Of a stretch of DNA of 64,000 nt, positions 1 through 8,070 are shown in pieces. The first letter of the stretch is position 1; every line of letters begins with the position of its first letter. The DNA lies in assembly GCA_052168355.1 (NCBI GenBank), contig JBQLZQ010000056.1:124001-188000 (forward strand), in the 5' to 3' direction. The notes beneath the pieces were generated by a model. That model was given only the letters and a program-made list of their open reading frames with translations, was not told the origin of the DNA and ran no database searches. The position numbers were made by a program, and so were the translations under genes. The DNA comes from JBQLZQ01 sp052168355 (lineage in GTDB: Bacteria; Pseudomonadota; Alphaproteobacteria; DSM-16000; Inquilinaceae).

Positions 1-361
1 GCATGACGAAGGCGAACCAGAACACGCTCCACACCGCCAGCGGCAGGGCGTTGCGGGTGGGATCGTGCGGGCCGGTCAGGCCGATGGCCAGCAAGACGAT
101 CAGCACGGCGAAGACCAAACAACTGGTCGCCGGCGCTGCCCGGCGCCACCGGCTACATCCCAGCGTCATCGGATGGTACAGACGTCGCGCCAGACGCGCC
201 GGCACCGCCGAGATCAGCACGACGGTCAGCACCACGCTGGCCACCCCGCCGGCGATGTACATCCCGGTCGGCAACAAAAGGACAAACCCCTGCTCCGACG
301 GATGGGCATGAGCGGCGCCGGCAAGACCCATCGTCAGGGCGGCAGGGGCGACCCGTCGCAT
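1..361 (-). CDS. Membrane protein, N-terminal part (cut by window edge)
   Basis: The reading frame starts with ATG at 361 and runs off the left edge, giving about 120 residues. The N-terminus looks like a signal peptide ending near residue 19 (AHA followed by HPSEQ). A strongly hydrophobic segment covers residues 25-45 and another about residues 75-95, with a third beginning at the cut. The gene starts 10 bp after the MarR stop on the same strand, so it is probably the last gene of the same operon. I do not recognise the family with confidence. The function is unknown; a transporter or membrane anchor for the heterocycle pathway is only a guess from position. Confidence 0.5.
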   Translation of the reverse strand, partial: MRRVAPAALTMGLAGAAHAHPSEQGFVLLLPTGMYIAGGVASVVLTVVLISAVPARLARRLYHPMTLGCSRWRRAAPATSCLVFAVLIVLLAIGLTGPHDPTRNALPLAVWSVFWFAFVM

Positions 362-371
362 CACGGCGCCG

Positions 372-833
372 CTAGACCAGCTTTGAAAGCAACCGCAGGA
401 AGGTTTTCCGTTCGGCAGCCGTCAAGGGAGCCAGGGTCTCCTGCGTGACGCGGTGCCCCATGGCCCGAAGCCGTTCTATCGTGCCGGCACCCTTCTTGCT
501 CAACGATATCAACGTGCGGCGTTTGTCGTCCGGATCGGGCGTGAGGATCAGAAAGCCCTTGGCGCGGAGCCGATCCACGACGCCCTTGATCGTCGCCACA
601 TCCATTCCCGTCTGGCGGCCCAGCCGGTTCTGCGAACAGTTCGGGCACTCCGCCAGGCGGATCATGACGGAGAACTGGGTCGGGGTCAGGCCATGCGGGG
701 CGTGCTGCTGGAATATGGCCGAATGGCGCTGGCTGGCAAGCCGCAGGATGTAGCCGACCTGGTCGTCAAGCCGATAGCCGTCCGGCGCGTTCTCATTCGG
801 CCGGTCGATCTTTACAACCGTACCATTCGTCAC
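372..833 (-). CDS. MarR-family transcriptional regulator
   Basis: A 153-residue protein of normal MarR length. The winged helix-turn-helix lies about residues 50-110, with LTPTQFSVMIRL at its start, a recognition-helix region around MDVATIKGVVDRL, and the wing at DPDDKRRTLISLS. The GTG start at 833 overlaps the stop of the upstream AA_synth gene by 4 bp, so it is translated with the catabolic operon. NicR, the repressor of 6-hydroxynicotinate degradation in Pseudomonas putida, is also a MarR protein, so a role as sensor of a pathway intermediate is plausible but inferred. The matched palindromes at 8002 and 8961 are candidate binding sites. Confidence 0.85.
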   Translation of the reverse strand: MTNGTVVKIDRPNENAPDGYRLDDQVGYILRLASQRHSAIFQQHAPHGLTPTQFSVMIRLAECPNCSQNRLGRQTGMDVATIKGVVDRLRAKGFLILTPDPDDKRRTLISLSKKGAGTIERLRAMGHRVTQETLAPLTAAERKTFLRLLSKLV

Positions 834-1414
834 CGCAGGCCGTCCTTCCCCTCGGCGTCACCGGCCGTCAACCCACCGACGCGCGGCAGGGGGCGGCCGC
901 TGTCGGTCACGGCAACGGCGACCATGATCTCGTTGGCGCGGGGCGCATCATTCAGCCGCACCTCCATGCCATCGAAATGGGACCGCACATAGGCCGCGTC
1001 CTTGTGGCCCAGCGGCACGTCCAGGACCTGACCGGGGCCGCCCATCTTCTTTGAGGACGGCACGAGCGCCGCGCCCTTTTCAACCGCCGCGCGCAGCGGC
1101 GCGCCCAGGCGGGGATGCAGGATGGCGGCGGCATGTTCGAGTTCCCCGTTCTCGCCCACCATCGCCGCCTTGCCATAGCTTTCGGCCTGGGCGGGCGCGA
1201 TGTTCAACGCCGCCACGCATCGTGCGCCCAACAGGCCGCCAAGTTCGGCGCCGATCTCCATCAGCGGTTCCAGATCCTCGACATATCGGGACGCGAAGGG
1301 GTTGGCGATCACGGCTACGGCGACGGCCTTGCGTGTCGGCGGGGAAATCGGTTTGCCGATCTCACGGTGCGTTTCTTCCACCCAAACGGCGATCTTGCGG
1401 ATATCGGCGCTCAT
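830..1414 (-). CDS. AA_synth-family (PF06684) protein, copy B
   Basis: A 194-residue protein of the 'amino acid synthesis' family, which has a chorismate-mutase-like fold in structural work but no firmly assigned reaction. Family landmarks are VIANPFASRY near residue 33, the PSSKKMGGPG loop, and DVPLGHKDAAYVRSHFDGMEV near residue 140, followed by NDAPRANE. It is a tandem paralogue of the gene just upstream (1411-1995): same length, same motifs, 4-bp overlap. ATG at 1414 was chosen because the family homology begins there; the frame is open further upstream but that part is not family-like. The downstream MarR gene overlaps its stop. The context suggests action on a ring-derived intermediate of the 6-hydroxynicotinate-type pathway, which is inference. 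Confidence 0.85.
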   Translation of the reverse strand: MSADIRKIAVWVEETHREIGKPISPPTRKAVAVAVIANPFASRYVEDLEPLMEIGAELGGLLGARCVAALNIAPAQAESYGKAAMVGENGELEHAAAILHPRLGAPLRAAVEKGAALVPSSKKMGGPGQVLDVPLGHKDAAYVRSHFDGMEVRLNDAPRANEIMVAVAVTDSGRPLPRVGGLTAGDAEGKDGLR

Positions 1415-1995
1415 CTCTGGCCGTCCTCGCCGACAATATCGGCCGCGGCAAGACCGCCCGACCGGGCATGAACCCGTGGCCCCGTGGTCATGACCAGGAC
1501 CAGGGCCATCTCCCCCGCCCGGGGCGCGTCGTTGACGCCGACCTCCATGGAATCGAAATGGCTGCGCACATAGGACGCGTTGACATGGGTGATCGGCACG
1601 TCGAGGCGTGCGCCGACACCGCCAACTTTTTTGGTCGAGGGCACGATCGCCTTCGCATCGCCGAGAAGCGCGCGCATCGCATATCCACCCGGCGCATGCC
1701 ACAGCGCGCCATGCTCCAGTTCTCCCTCGGACCCGATCAGCGCGCCCTTGCCGTATCCCTCGACGATTGAGGGGTCGCCGCCCAAAAGGTCGACCAGCCT
1801 TTGCGCCATGGTCAGGCCAAGCGGTTTCAGGTCCTCCATAAAATCCGTGATCTTCGGTTCGTAGCGGCCGGCGAACGGGTTCGCGATCACGGCCATGATC
1901 GACGCACGGCGCAACGGCACATCGGATCTGGGCCCGTATTCGTGAAAGACTTCCTCGACCGAGGTGATGTATTTTCGCACTTCAGGTTCAGGCAT
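1411..1995 (-). CDS. AA_synth-family (PF06684) protein, copy A
   Basis: A 194-residue paralogue of the adjacent downstream gene. It carries the same landmarks: VIANPFAGRY near residue 37, VPSTKKVGGVG, DVPITHVNASYVRSHFDSMEV and NDAPRAGE. The ATG at 1995 overlaps the end of the UPF0280 gene by 8 bp, and its own stop overlaps the next start by 4 bp, so the three are translationally coupled. Two copies in tandem suggest a heteromeric complex or two consecutive steps. The reaction is unknown. The neighbours (hydroxynicotinate reductase, molybdenum hydroxylase) point to heterocycle catabolism rather than amino-acid synthesis. Confidence 0.85.
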   Translation of the reverse strand: MPEPEVRKYITSVEEVFHEYGPRSDVPLRRASIMAVIANPFAGRYEPKITDFMEDLKPLGLTMAQRLVDLLGGDPSIVEGYGKGALIGSEGELEHGALWHAPGGYAMRALLGDAKAIVPSTKKVGGVGARLDVPITHVNASYVRSHFDSMEVGVNDAPRAGEMALVLVMTTGPRVHARSGGLAAADIVGEDGQR

Positions 1996-2872
1996 ATTCC
2001 GTCATCTTTTCAGGGTGTTTCAGGCAATTTCTCAGTGCGGGCATCACGCACGCCATCCCCTGCAGGAACAGTGACGCCGCCGCGATCAGGCCGGCCTCCT
2101 GCATCCGCCGGGCCTCGGCCGCGCCGCGCGCCAACGCGCGGGCGATGTCGGTCGGGACCAGAGGGTCGCATCGTGTGACGACCAGACGCCCGCCAAGATC
2201 GCTGTCTGGCGCGATCTCGCAGGCCGGCGCGCGGTGAACGGCCGGATGACCGGGAAGGTCGACCGCATTGGCGATCAGCGTCGCGGCCACATCGGCCATC
2301 GCCGCCGTCCTGGCCAAAACCGTGACCGATTGGGCGATGCCGAACGTCAGGCTGCGCCCGCCCAGACCGCTGGTGGCCACTCCGCCCACGCCATCGTCCG
2401 CGGCCACGATGATCCGCCCCAGCGGCGCGCCGTCCAGGGCCGAAATCGCCATCCGAAAGGTCTCTCCGGCGCCAAGATGCAGCGCGATGTCGCCGCCATT
2501 GTTGACGCTGGCACGGCGCAGGAGTGTGGCGGCCAGCATATGGGCCAGGATCTCGTCCGCGACGGCGCCCGCCACCGCCGCCATGGGCGTAACGAAGACA
2601 TGGCCGGCATGGGAAGCCACCGCTCGCCCCATGGCTTGCGCGATGACGCCCCTGAACGGCGGGCGGGCGGCATGGTCCGGCGCGCGGCGCAAGTTAGGTA
2701 GTTCGGCCACCAGTTCCTCCAGTACGCCGGCGAAGCGGCGCGCCGCCGCGCGAAAGGCCAGATCGCGGGCTGTCGGGTGGTCGCCCTCGGCCGCGATGAT
2801 CAGGTCGATCGGCCCGTGCTGCAGATGCAGACGGTCGCCCGAGGGCGAAAGCGCGGCGACCGGCCCGGACAC
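1988..2872 (-). CDS. UPF0280-family protein (ApbE-like fold)
   Basis: A 294-residue protein. The family signature VNNGGDIALHL lies in the middle, followed by GVATSGLGGRSLTFGIAQSVTVLA and a run rich in Ala and Asp (AMADVAATLIANAVDLPGHP), all typical of UPF0280, which is distantly related to ApbE flavin transferases. The GTG start at 2872 is preceded by a good GGAGG about 9 bases upstream and lies just after the stop of the reductase gene; a longer frame back to 2950 would overlap that gene by over 70 bases and is unlikely. No reaction is established for the family. Flavinylation or handling of a pathway intermediate is possible but unproven. Confidence 0.8.
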   Translation of the reverse strand: MSGPVAALSPSGDRLHLQHGPIDLIIAAEGDHPTARDLAFRAAARRFAGVLEELVAELPNLRRAPDHAARPPFRGVIAQAMGRAVASHAGHVFVTPMAAVAGAVADEILAHMLAATLLRRASVNNGGDIALHLGAGETFRMAISALDGAPLGRIIVAADDGVGGVATSGLGGRSLTFGIAQSVTVLARTAAMADVAATLIANAVDLPGHPAVHRAPACEIAPDSDLGGRLVVTRCDPLVPTDIARALARGAAEARRMQEAGLIAAASLFLQGMACVMPALRNCLKHPEKMTEYA

Positions 2873-2876
2873 GGGC

Positions 2877-4373
2877 CTATGCCTCCGGCTTGGCGGACCA
2901 GCGATAACTGCGGCTGGCGTTGGGGTGGGGCCGATCGGTCGACTTCGCAACCGTGCGGGTCCGCGATTTCATGACACTGGCGACAGGCTGAATGTGACTC
3001 ATGTGCCCGCCCAACAGTTCGTAATCCGATTTGCGCAGGGTGAACTCGATGGGGGCCACAAGTGCCGGCGTCGGCACATAGCCAAAGGAATTGGACGGCA
3101 TGTTCAGCACATCCGCCATGACGGTGATCCCGCCGCCCGGCCAGACATAGGCCGAGACCCCGCCGCAGGAGACATGGGTCAGGGAGTCTTTTACCGATCT
3201 GGTGAGCTTCACCGGGTTTTCCGTCACTCCGGCGCGCAGCGATCCGCCGGCACCGCCCATGAACAGCACGGAACACAGGGACGGTTCGCAGTTTTCCGCG
3301 ATCCGCTCGGCGGAAGCCAGTAAGGAAGCCGAGATTTCGGCCGGGACCGGCGTCAGATCCTCGTCCAGCTCGAAGTAGGCCCATTGCTCCCCGGTCGTCG
3401 AAATCATCAGCAGGCGCAGACCGGGCCAGGCGATCTTGGGATCCACGGGATCCAGGATGGTCAACGGATCCTCGACATCGGTCCCGCCCCAGCCGGTGCC
3501 GGGCTGGGCCACCTGGAAATACCGCCCCGGCGTCGACCGCCGCCCCTTCACCTTGATCCCCGTCGGCGGCACGTCCAGCAGCTTGCCCGCCTGATGCTCC
3601 GACAGGACACCGGTGATGTGATCGTCGACCACCACCACCTCATCGACGTGCGGCGCCCATTGCTTGGCGAACATGCCGATGGTGGCCGACCCGCAGCCGA
3701 CCCGCATCAGCTTTTCCGGCACGCCGTTGACGATGGGCGCCTTGCCCGCCTCGACGACGACCGTCGCGCCCTCGTCGATGGTCATCTCGACCGGCTCGCG
3801 GTTGCAGAGCCGCAGGAGCGCGCTGCACGTGATACGGCCTTCCTTCTTACTGCCGCCGGTCAGATGATCGACTCCGCCGAGCGACAGCATCTTGGAGCCA
3901 TACTCGCTGGTCATGACATGGCCGATCGCCTCGCCGTCCACACGCACGATGGCGCGCTCAGGACCGATATGCCGGTCCGTGTCGATTTTGATCTTGGCCC
4001 CGCAATAGCTGAAAATGCCCTCGGTCACGACCGTGACCATGTCCACGCCCTCCACCTCCTGGCTGACGATAAAGGGGGCGGGTTTGTAGTCGGGGTAGGT
4101 GGTGCCGGCGCCCACGGCGGTCACGAACGGCCGATAGCCCTGGATCAGGTCGCCGTCCCATTCGCTGCCATCGGTGCCCTGGAGAAACGGTACCGCGCTG
4201 CCGCCGCGATCCTGGGTCGCCTCGATGACGGTCAAGGGGTCCAGCCGCACCAGTTCGCCCCCTTGGTTGGCGTAGCGATCGCAGGCCCCGGACTTGCCGT
4301 CGGCGATGTAGCACAGCACGGGGCAGGCATCGCAGCGGATCTTTTCCGAATGGGCGCTCATGGTCTCGGTCAT
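2877..4373 (-). CDS. hnr: 6-Hydroxynicotinate reductase-like iron-sulfur protein
   Basis: A 498-residue protein resembling the ferredoxin-dependent 6-hydroxynicotinate reductase of the Eubacterium barkeri nicotinate pathway, which reduces 6-hydroxynicotinate to 1,4,5,6-tetrahydro-6-oxonicotinate. The N-terminus carries a cysteine cluster, C14-x2-C17-P-x2-C21 and C31, expected to hold an Fe-S centre. Later family-like stretches include GVDMVTVVTEGIFSYCGAK, RVGCGSATIGMF and CGGVSAYVWPGGGITVMADV. Its ATG overlaps the stop of the molybdenum hydroxylase gene (ATGA). The nearby fpr gene could supply electrons through a ferredoxin, and the enamidase at 9102 would use the product. The assignment rests on recall of the family plus the diagnostic pairing with enamidase; the exact ring substrate is not proven. 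Confidence 0.8.
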   Translation of the reverse strand: MTETMSAHSEKIRCDACPVLCYIADGKSGACDRYANQGGELVRLDPLTVIEATQDRGGSAVPFLQGTDGSEWDGDLIQGYRPFVTAVGAGTTYPDYKPAPFIVSQEVEGVDMVTVVTEGIFSYCGAKIKIDTDRHIGPERAIVRVDGEAIGHVMTSEYGSKMLSLGGVDHLTGGSKKEGRITCSALLRLCNREPVEMTIDEGATVVVEAGKAPIVNGVPEKLMRVGCGSATIGMFAKQWAPHVDEVVVVDDHITGVLSEHQAGKLLDVPPTGIKVKGRRSTPGRYFQVAQPGTGWGGTDVEDPLTILDPVDPKIAWPGLRLLMISTTGEQWAYFELDEDLTPVPAEISASLLASAERIAENCEPSLCSVLFMGGAGGSLRAGVTENPVKLTRSVKDSLTHVSCGGVSAYVWPGGGITVMADVLNMPSNSFGYVPTPALVAPIEFTLRKSDYELLGGHMSHIQPVASVMKSRTRTVAKSTDRPHPNASRSYRWSAKPEA

Positions 4374-7132
4374 CTTGCTTGGCCCTTCAAAGCGGCTCTA
4401 ACCCGATCTGGCGTGGCCGGAACGCGGCGGATCCGGACGCCGCAGGCATCGTACAACGCATTCAGTATGGCCGGCGCGGTCGGGATCAGCACGTGTTCGC
4501 CCAGGCCCTTGGCACCATACGGACCGTGGGCGTCCGGTTCCTCGACGATCAGGGTTTCGACCGGCGGGACGTCGCCCATGGTCGGGATCAGATAGTCGTG
4601 CAGGTTTTCGGTCCGGCCCGGTACATAATCCTCCATCAGGGCCATGCCGAGCCCCTGGGCGATGCCGCCCTGGACCTGTCCTTCGACCAGCAGCGGGTTG
4701 ATCGCCTTGCCCACGTCGTGGGCGGCGGTAACCTTCAAGACCTTGACCGTGCCAAGCTCGGTATCGACCTCCACGACCGCCAGATGGGCGGCATAGCCGA
4801 ACTGCGCGTAGGGCGCGCCCTGGCCGTTTTCGTCCAACGGACGCGTCGGCGGGTCGTAGGTTTCCTGCGCGGCGAGCACATAGCCGTCGGCGTCCGGCTC
4901 CAGCCGCGCCAGCGCGATCTCATGGGTCTGACCGGCATCGCTGATCCGGACCAGGCCGTCGCCGATCTCGAGTGTCGCCGCCGTCGACGCGTTACACAGC
5001 TTCAAAAGGCCGGCGCGCAGCGCCAGGCCCGACAGACGCGCGGCATTGCCCGAGACATAGGTCTGCCGGGAGGCCGAGGTCTTGCCGGCATCGGGCGTCA
5101 CGTCGGTGTCCGCTCCGACCAGGGTCAACCGCGCCGCCGGAACCCCGAGCGCCGTGGCGAATATCTGTGCGATCACCGTGTTGGCGCCCTGCCCGATATC
5201 CACGGCGCCTTGATGCAGAACGACCGTGCCGTCCGCCCTGATCCCCGCCTTGATCGTCGAGGGGTTGGGCAGCGAGGTGTTGCCGCATCCGTACCAGCCC
5301 GCCGCGATCCCGACACCGCGCCGCAGGGGGGCGCCGGCCGCCGTCTCGCTCTCGTTGAAGGCGCGGGCCGCGGTCCGCGCCTCCGACCACGCGGGACGCA
5401 ACGCGGTCAGGCAGGCGGCGATCCCCACGCCCTGATCGAACACCTGGCCACACACCGTGGGCACGCCGTTTTTGAGCGCGTTTCGGATCCTGAACTCCAG
5501 CGCGTCGATGCCCAGCTTCTCGGCCAGCTCATCGAACAGCGTTTCCTGGGCGATCGCCGATTGCGGCACACCGAAGCCGCGAAAGGCGCCCGACGGCGGG
5601 CAATGGGTATGAACGGCCCGTGATTCCGCCCGGTAGTCGGCGATCCGGTAGGGGCCGGAGGCATGCACCGGCACCCGGTTGGCCACCGTCGGCCCCCAGG
5701 AGGCATAGGCCCCCGTGTTGAAGTCGCCCGAAAACCGGAAGCCGCTGATCCGCCCGTCGCGCATCGCGCCGATCTTCAGGCTGATCTCCGACGGGTGGCG
5801 CTTGGTCGTCGATTGCATCGACTCGGTCCGCGAATAGGTCATCCGCACCGGCTTTCCGGTCTTCAGCGCGGCCAGGGCCAGATAGGGCTGCACCGACAGG
5901 TCGAGTTTCGACCCGAAACCGCCGCCGATCCCCGTGGGGACGACCCGTATGGCGCCGCGGTCCATGCCGAGAATGCTCTCGAGCCCTTCCAGATCCATGA
6001 CCGGCGCCTGGGTGCAGGCATGAATTTCGACCCGCCCGTCCCTGACGATGGCGTACCCGGCTTCGGGTTCGATGTAGGCGTGCTCGATGAACCCGGTCTC
6101 GAAGCGCGCCTCGACCGTCACATCGGCCGCCGCCAGTGCTGCGTCGGGGTCGCCGCACCGCACGAGCCCACAGCACATGACATTGCCGCCCCGCCCAGCA
6201 TGCAGTTGGGGTGCGCCCTGGGCCAACGCCTCGGAAACCGTCCCTATTTTGGGCTTCTTTTTCCAGACGATCGGAAAGCGCGAAACGTCGAAGGCACGCA
6301 TGGCCATGGGCGTGCCGATCACGGCGGCGACCGCCTCTCCCCGAAACCGCGTTTCGCCCTCGGCGAAAACCGGCTGGTCGGCGAACGCAGGGATGACACC
6401 GAAGCAGTTTCTGCCCGGCACGTCGGCGGCCGTCAGCACCGCTTCGACACCCTCATGGGCGGCGACAAATCCGTCGATGTCGCCGAATACGAAACCGGCA
6501 CGGGGATAGGGCGAGCGGACGACACGCACCACCAACGTGTCGGGCGGGGCGATGTCATCGGCAAAGGCCTCGCGCCCCTCGACCTTGGCCAGACCGTCCA
6601 GGCGACGGATCGACGTGCCGACCTCGCCCGACCCGTCCGTGGCCTGGAACACACAGGTTCCACCGGCTTCCAGCACGGCGTCCATGATCTTGCGATAGCC
6701 CGTGCAGCGGCACAGCACACCGCTCAAAGCCTCCTCGACCATGCCGATATCCGGTCGGGATCTCGACCGCAAAAGCGCCACCGCCGAGACCATCATCCCC
6801 GGCGTACAGATGCCGCACTGGGCCGCGCCGTGGTTCTGGAACGCCTCGCGCAGGGCGGCCGCGTGCGTGTCGCCTTGGACAAGCCCCGCCAGGGTTTCGA
6901 CCCGCGCGCCCGCCGCCTGTTGCGTCGGCATCAAACAGGCACAGATCGGCGCGCCGTCCACCAGCACCGTGCAGGCGCCGCAATCCCCCGCGTTGCACCC
7001 CACCTTGACGTCCCGCGCCCCCAGCCGTTCGCGCAGAGTGTCCGACAGCCGTTCCCCGACGCCGGGCAACACCGTGATCTGACGGCCGTTCAGAACGAAC
7101 CCGGTCATGGGCTCCAGCGCCCCCCTATCCAT
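4370..7132 (-). CDS. Molybdenum hydroxylase, fused [2Fe-2S] and Mo-cofactor subunits (nicotinate dehydrogenase-like)
   Basis: A 920-residue xanthine-dehydrogenase-family protein. Residues 1-160 carry two [2Fe-2S] centres: C46, C51, C54, C66 (plant type) and C106, C109, C141, C143. The molybdopterin domain follows from about residue 175, with GIGGGFGSK, the substrate-channel motif GAFRGFGVPQ, and GAKGLGEHVLIPTAPA near the C-terminus containing the catalytic Glu. The FAD domain is encoded separately just upstream. By context it would hydroxylate an N-heteroaromatic such as nicotinate at the carbon next to the ring nitrogen and feed the hydroxynicotinate reductase. ATG at 7132 overlaps the FAD gene end; Met9 at 7108 is an equally good start. 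Xanthine, purine or aldehyde substrates are possible but fit the neighbours less well. Confidence 0.88.
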   Translation of the reverse strand: MDRGALEPMTGFVLNGRQITVLPGVGERLSDTLRERLGARDVKVGCNAGDCGACTVLVDGAPICACLMPTQQAAGARVETLAGLVQGDTHAAALREAFQNHGAAQCGICTPGMMVSAVALLRSRSRPDIGMVEEALSGVLCRCTGYRKIMDAVLEAGGTCVFQATDGSGEVGTSIRRLDGLAKVEGREAFADDIAPPDTLVVRVVRSPYPRAGFVFGDIDGFVAAHEGVEAVLTAADVPGRNCFGVIPAFADQPVFAEGETRFRGEAVAAVIGTPMAMRAFDVSRFPIVWKKKPKIGTVSEALAQGAPQLHAGRGGNVMCCGLVRCGDPDAALAAADVTVEARFETGFIEHAYIEPEAGYAIVRDGRVEIHACTQAPVMDLEGLESILGMDRGAIRVVPTGIGGGFGSKLDLSVQPYLALAALKTGKPVRMTYSRTESMQSTTKRHPSEISLKIGAMRDGRISGFRFSGDFNTGAYASWGPTVANRVPVHASGPYRIADYRAESRAVHTHCPPSGAFRGFGVPQSAIAQETLFDELAEKLGIDALEFRIRNALKNGVPTVCGQVFDQGVGIAACLTALRPAWSEARTAARAFNESETAAGAPLRRGVGIAAGWYGCGNTSLPNPSTIKAGIRADGTVVLHQGAVDIGQGANTVIAQIFATALGVPAARLTLVGADTDVTPDAGKTSASRQTYVSGNAARLSGLALRAGLLKLCNASTAATLEIGDGLVRISDAGQTHEIALARLEPDADGYVLAAQETYDPPTRPLDENGQGAPYAQFGYAAHLAVVEVDTELGTVKVLKVTAAHDVGKAINPLLVEGQVQGGIAQGLGMALMEDYVPGRTENLHDYLIPTMGDVPPVETLIVEEPDAHGPYGAKGLGEHVLIPTAPAILNALYDACGVRIRRVPATPDRVRAALKGQAR

Positions 7133-7982
7133 CGGCCCCGTCCCGCGGCGTTACGGCGGCAAGGACGGCGCGCCGACACAGTTCCCGCGCGGCATCCACG
7201 CGAAACTCGGCGCTGCCCCGGACATCGCCGATCGGCGACAAACCAGCCAGGTGGTCCGGTTCCACCACCGGTCGGCCTCGCAGGTCCTCCGCCGACAGCC
7301 CGACCAGTTCGGTTTCCAGCGTTGGCAGCCGCATGGCCACGGGGGAGCAGGATCCCACCGCGACCCGTGCCCCGGCGATGCATCCGGCCTCATCCAGCCA
7401 CACCACCACGGCGACCATGGCGATCGAGATCACCAGATAGCGCCGGCTTCCGAGTTTCAGAAATGTCCCGGCCGCCGTGGCCGGCGCATCGGGCACGTGG
7501 ACCGCCGTCATGAGTTCGCCGGGCCGCAGCGCCACCGTCCGCACGCCCAGGATGAACGCGTCCAAAGGCAACCGGCGGGTCCCGGTCGCCGAGGTCAGCT
7601 CAACGCTTGCATCCAGGGTCAACAAAGGCGGCACGCCATCCGCCGCCGGCGACGCGTTGCACAGATTGCCCGCCAGCGTCCCGGCGTTTTGAATCTGCGG
7701 CGAGCCGACTTCGCGCGCCGCTTGCTTCAGGCCGTCGAAGCACGCCGGCAAAGGCGCCTTGACGATATCGCTCCACCGCACGCAGGCGCCAAACCTCCAC
7801 CCGTTTTCCGTTCGGGAAATGCCGGCCATCTCGGTGACGCGGGTCACGTCGAGCAGGGCGGGCGGTGGCGGCCGGTCGGACAGGGCGGGGAAAAAGTCCG
7901 TTCCCCCGGCGACAACGGAGACGTCGCCACCCGCAAGCAGACCCAGCGCTTCCCGCAGCGACGTCGGCGCGAAGTAGCTCAA
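7125..7982 (-). CDS. FAD-binding subunit of molybdenum hydroxylase
   Basis: A 285-residue protein of the CO-dehydrogenase medium-subunit/xanthine-dehydrogenase FAD family. It shows AGGTDFFP near residue 25 and GNLCNASPAADGVPPLL near residue 107, both FAD-binding motifs. It would pass electrons from the Fe-S/Mo subunit encoded immediately downstream (8-bp overlap) to an acceptor such as NAD. It is the first gene of the catabolic operon: the inverted repeat at 8002-8015 lies 20 bp upstream of its ATG, placed to act as an operator. Confidence 0.88.
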   Translation of the reverse strand: MSYFAPTSLREALGLLAGGDVSVVAGGTDFFPALSDRPPPPALLDVTRVTEMAGISRTENGWRFGACVRWSDIVKAPLPACFDGLKQAAREVGSPQIQNAGTLAGNLCNASPAADGVPPLLTLDASVELTSATGTRRLPLDAFILGVRTVALRPGELMTAVHVPDAPATAAGTFLKLGSRRYLVISIAMVAVVVWLDEAGCIAGARVAVGSCSPVAMRLPTLETELVGLSAEDLRGRPVVEPDHLAGLSPIGDVRGSAEFRVDAARELCRRAVLAAVTPRDGADG

Positions 7983-8070
7983 TGGCCGCCCCCCTTATAT
8001 CATTCGTGTACGAATAATATTCTGGCGCCATATTGTCAATTCGTTTCTGAGGGTATCGGCGCCATGACCG
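7983..8070. promoter_or_regulatory. Promoter region of the heterocycle operon
   Basis: An 88-bp AT-rich gap between fpr and the FAD-subunit gene, both on the minus strand. It holds the inverted repeat at 8002-8015 and AT-rich tracts such as cgaataatattc around 8011-8022 suitable for a promoter. There is no obvious terminator hairpin for the upstream fpr gene, so read-through from it is possible. Confidence 0.5.
8002..8015. promoter_or_regulatory. Inverted repeat ATTCGT-GT-ACGAAT, candidate operator
   Basis: Perfect 6-bp arms around a GT spacer, 20 bp upstream of the FAD-subunit start. A near-identical site (ATTTGT-GT-ACAAAC) precedes fpr at 8961. The shared sequence implies one regulator for both transcription units, either the MarR protein at 372 or the GntR protein at 10310. 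Confidence 0.6.

Noticed and set aside
5663..7513. 616-codon plus-strand open frame opposite the molybdenum hydroxylase
   Set aside because: The minus strand carries intact Fe-S and Mo-cofactor motifs across the same bases; the plus frame has low-complexity Arg/His/Pro sequence.
4370..7982. Reading the molybdenum enzyme as an ordinary xanthine dehydrogenase
   Set aside because: No purine-degradation genes are nearby, while reductase and enamidase homologues next to it point to an N-heterocycle of the nicotinate type; xanthine cannot be fully excluded from sequence.
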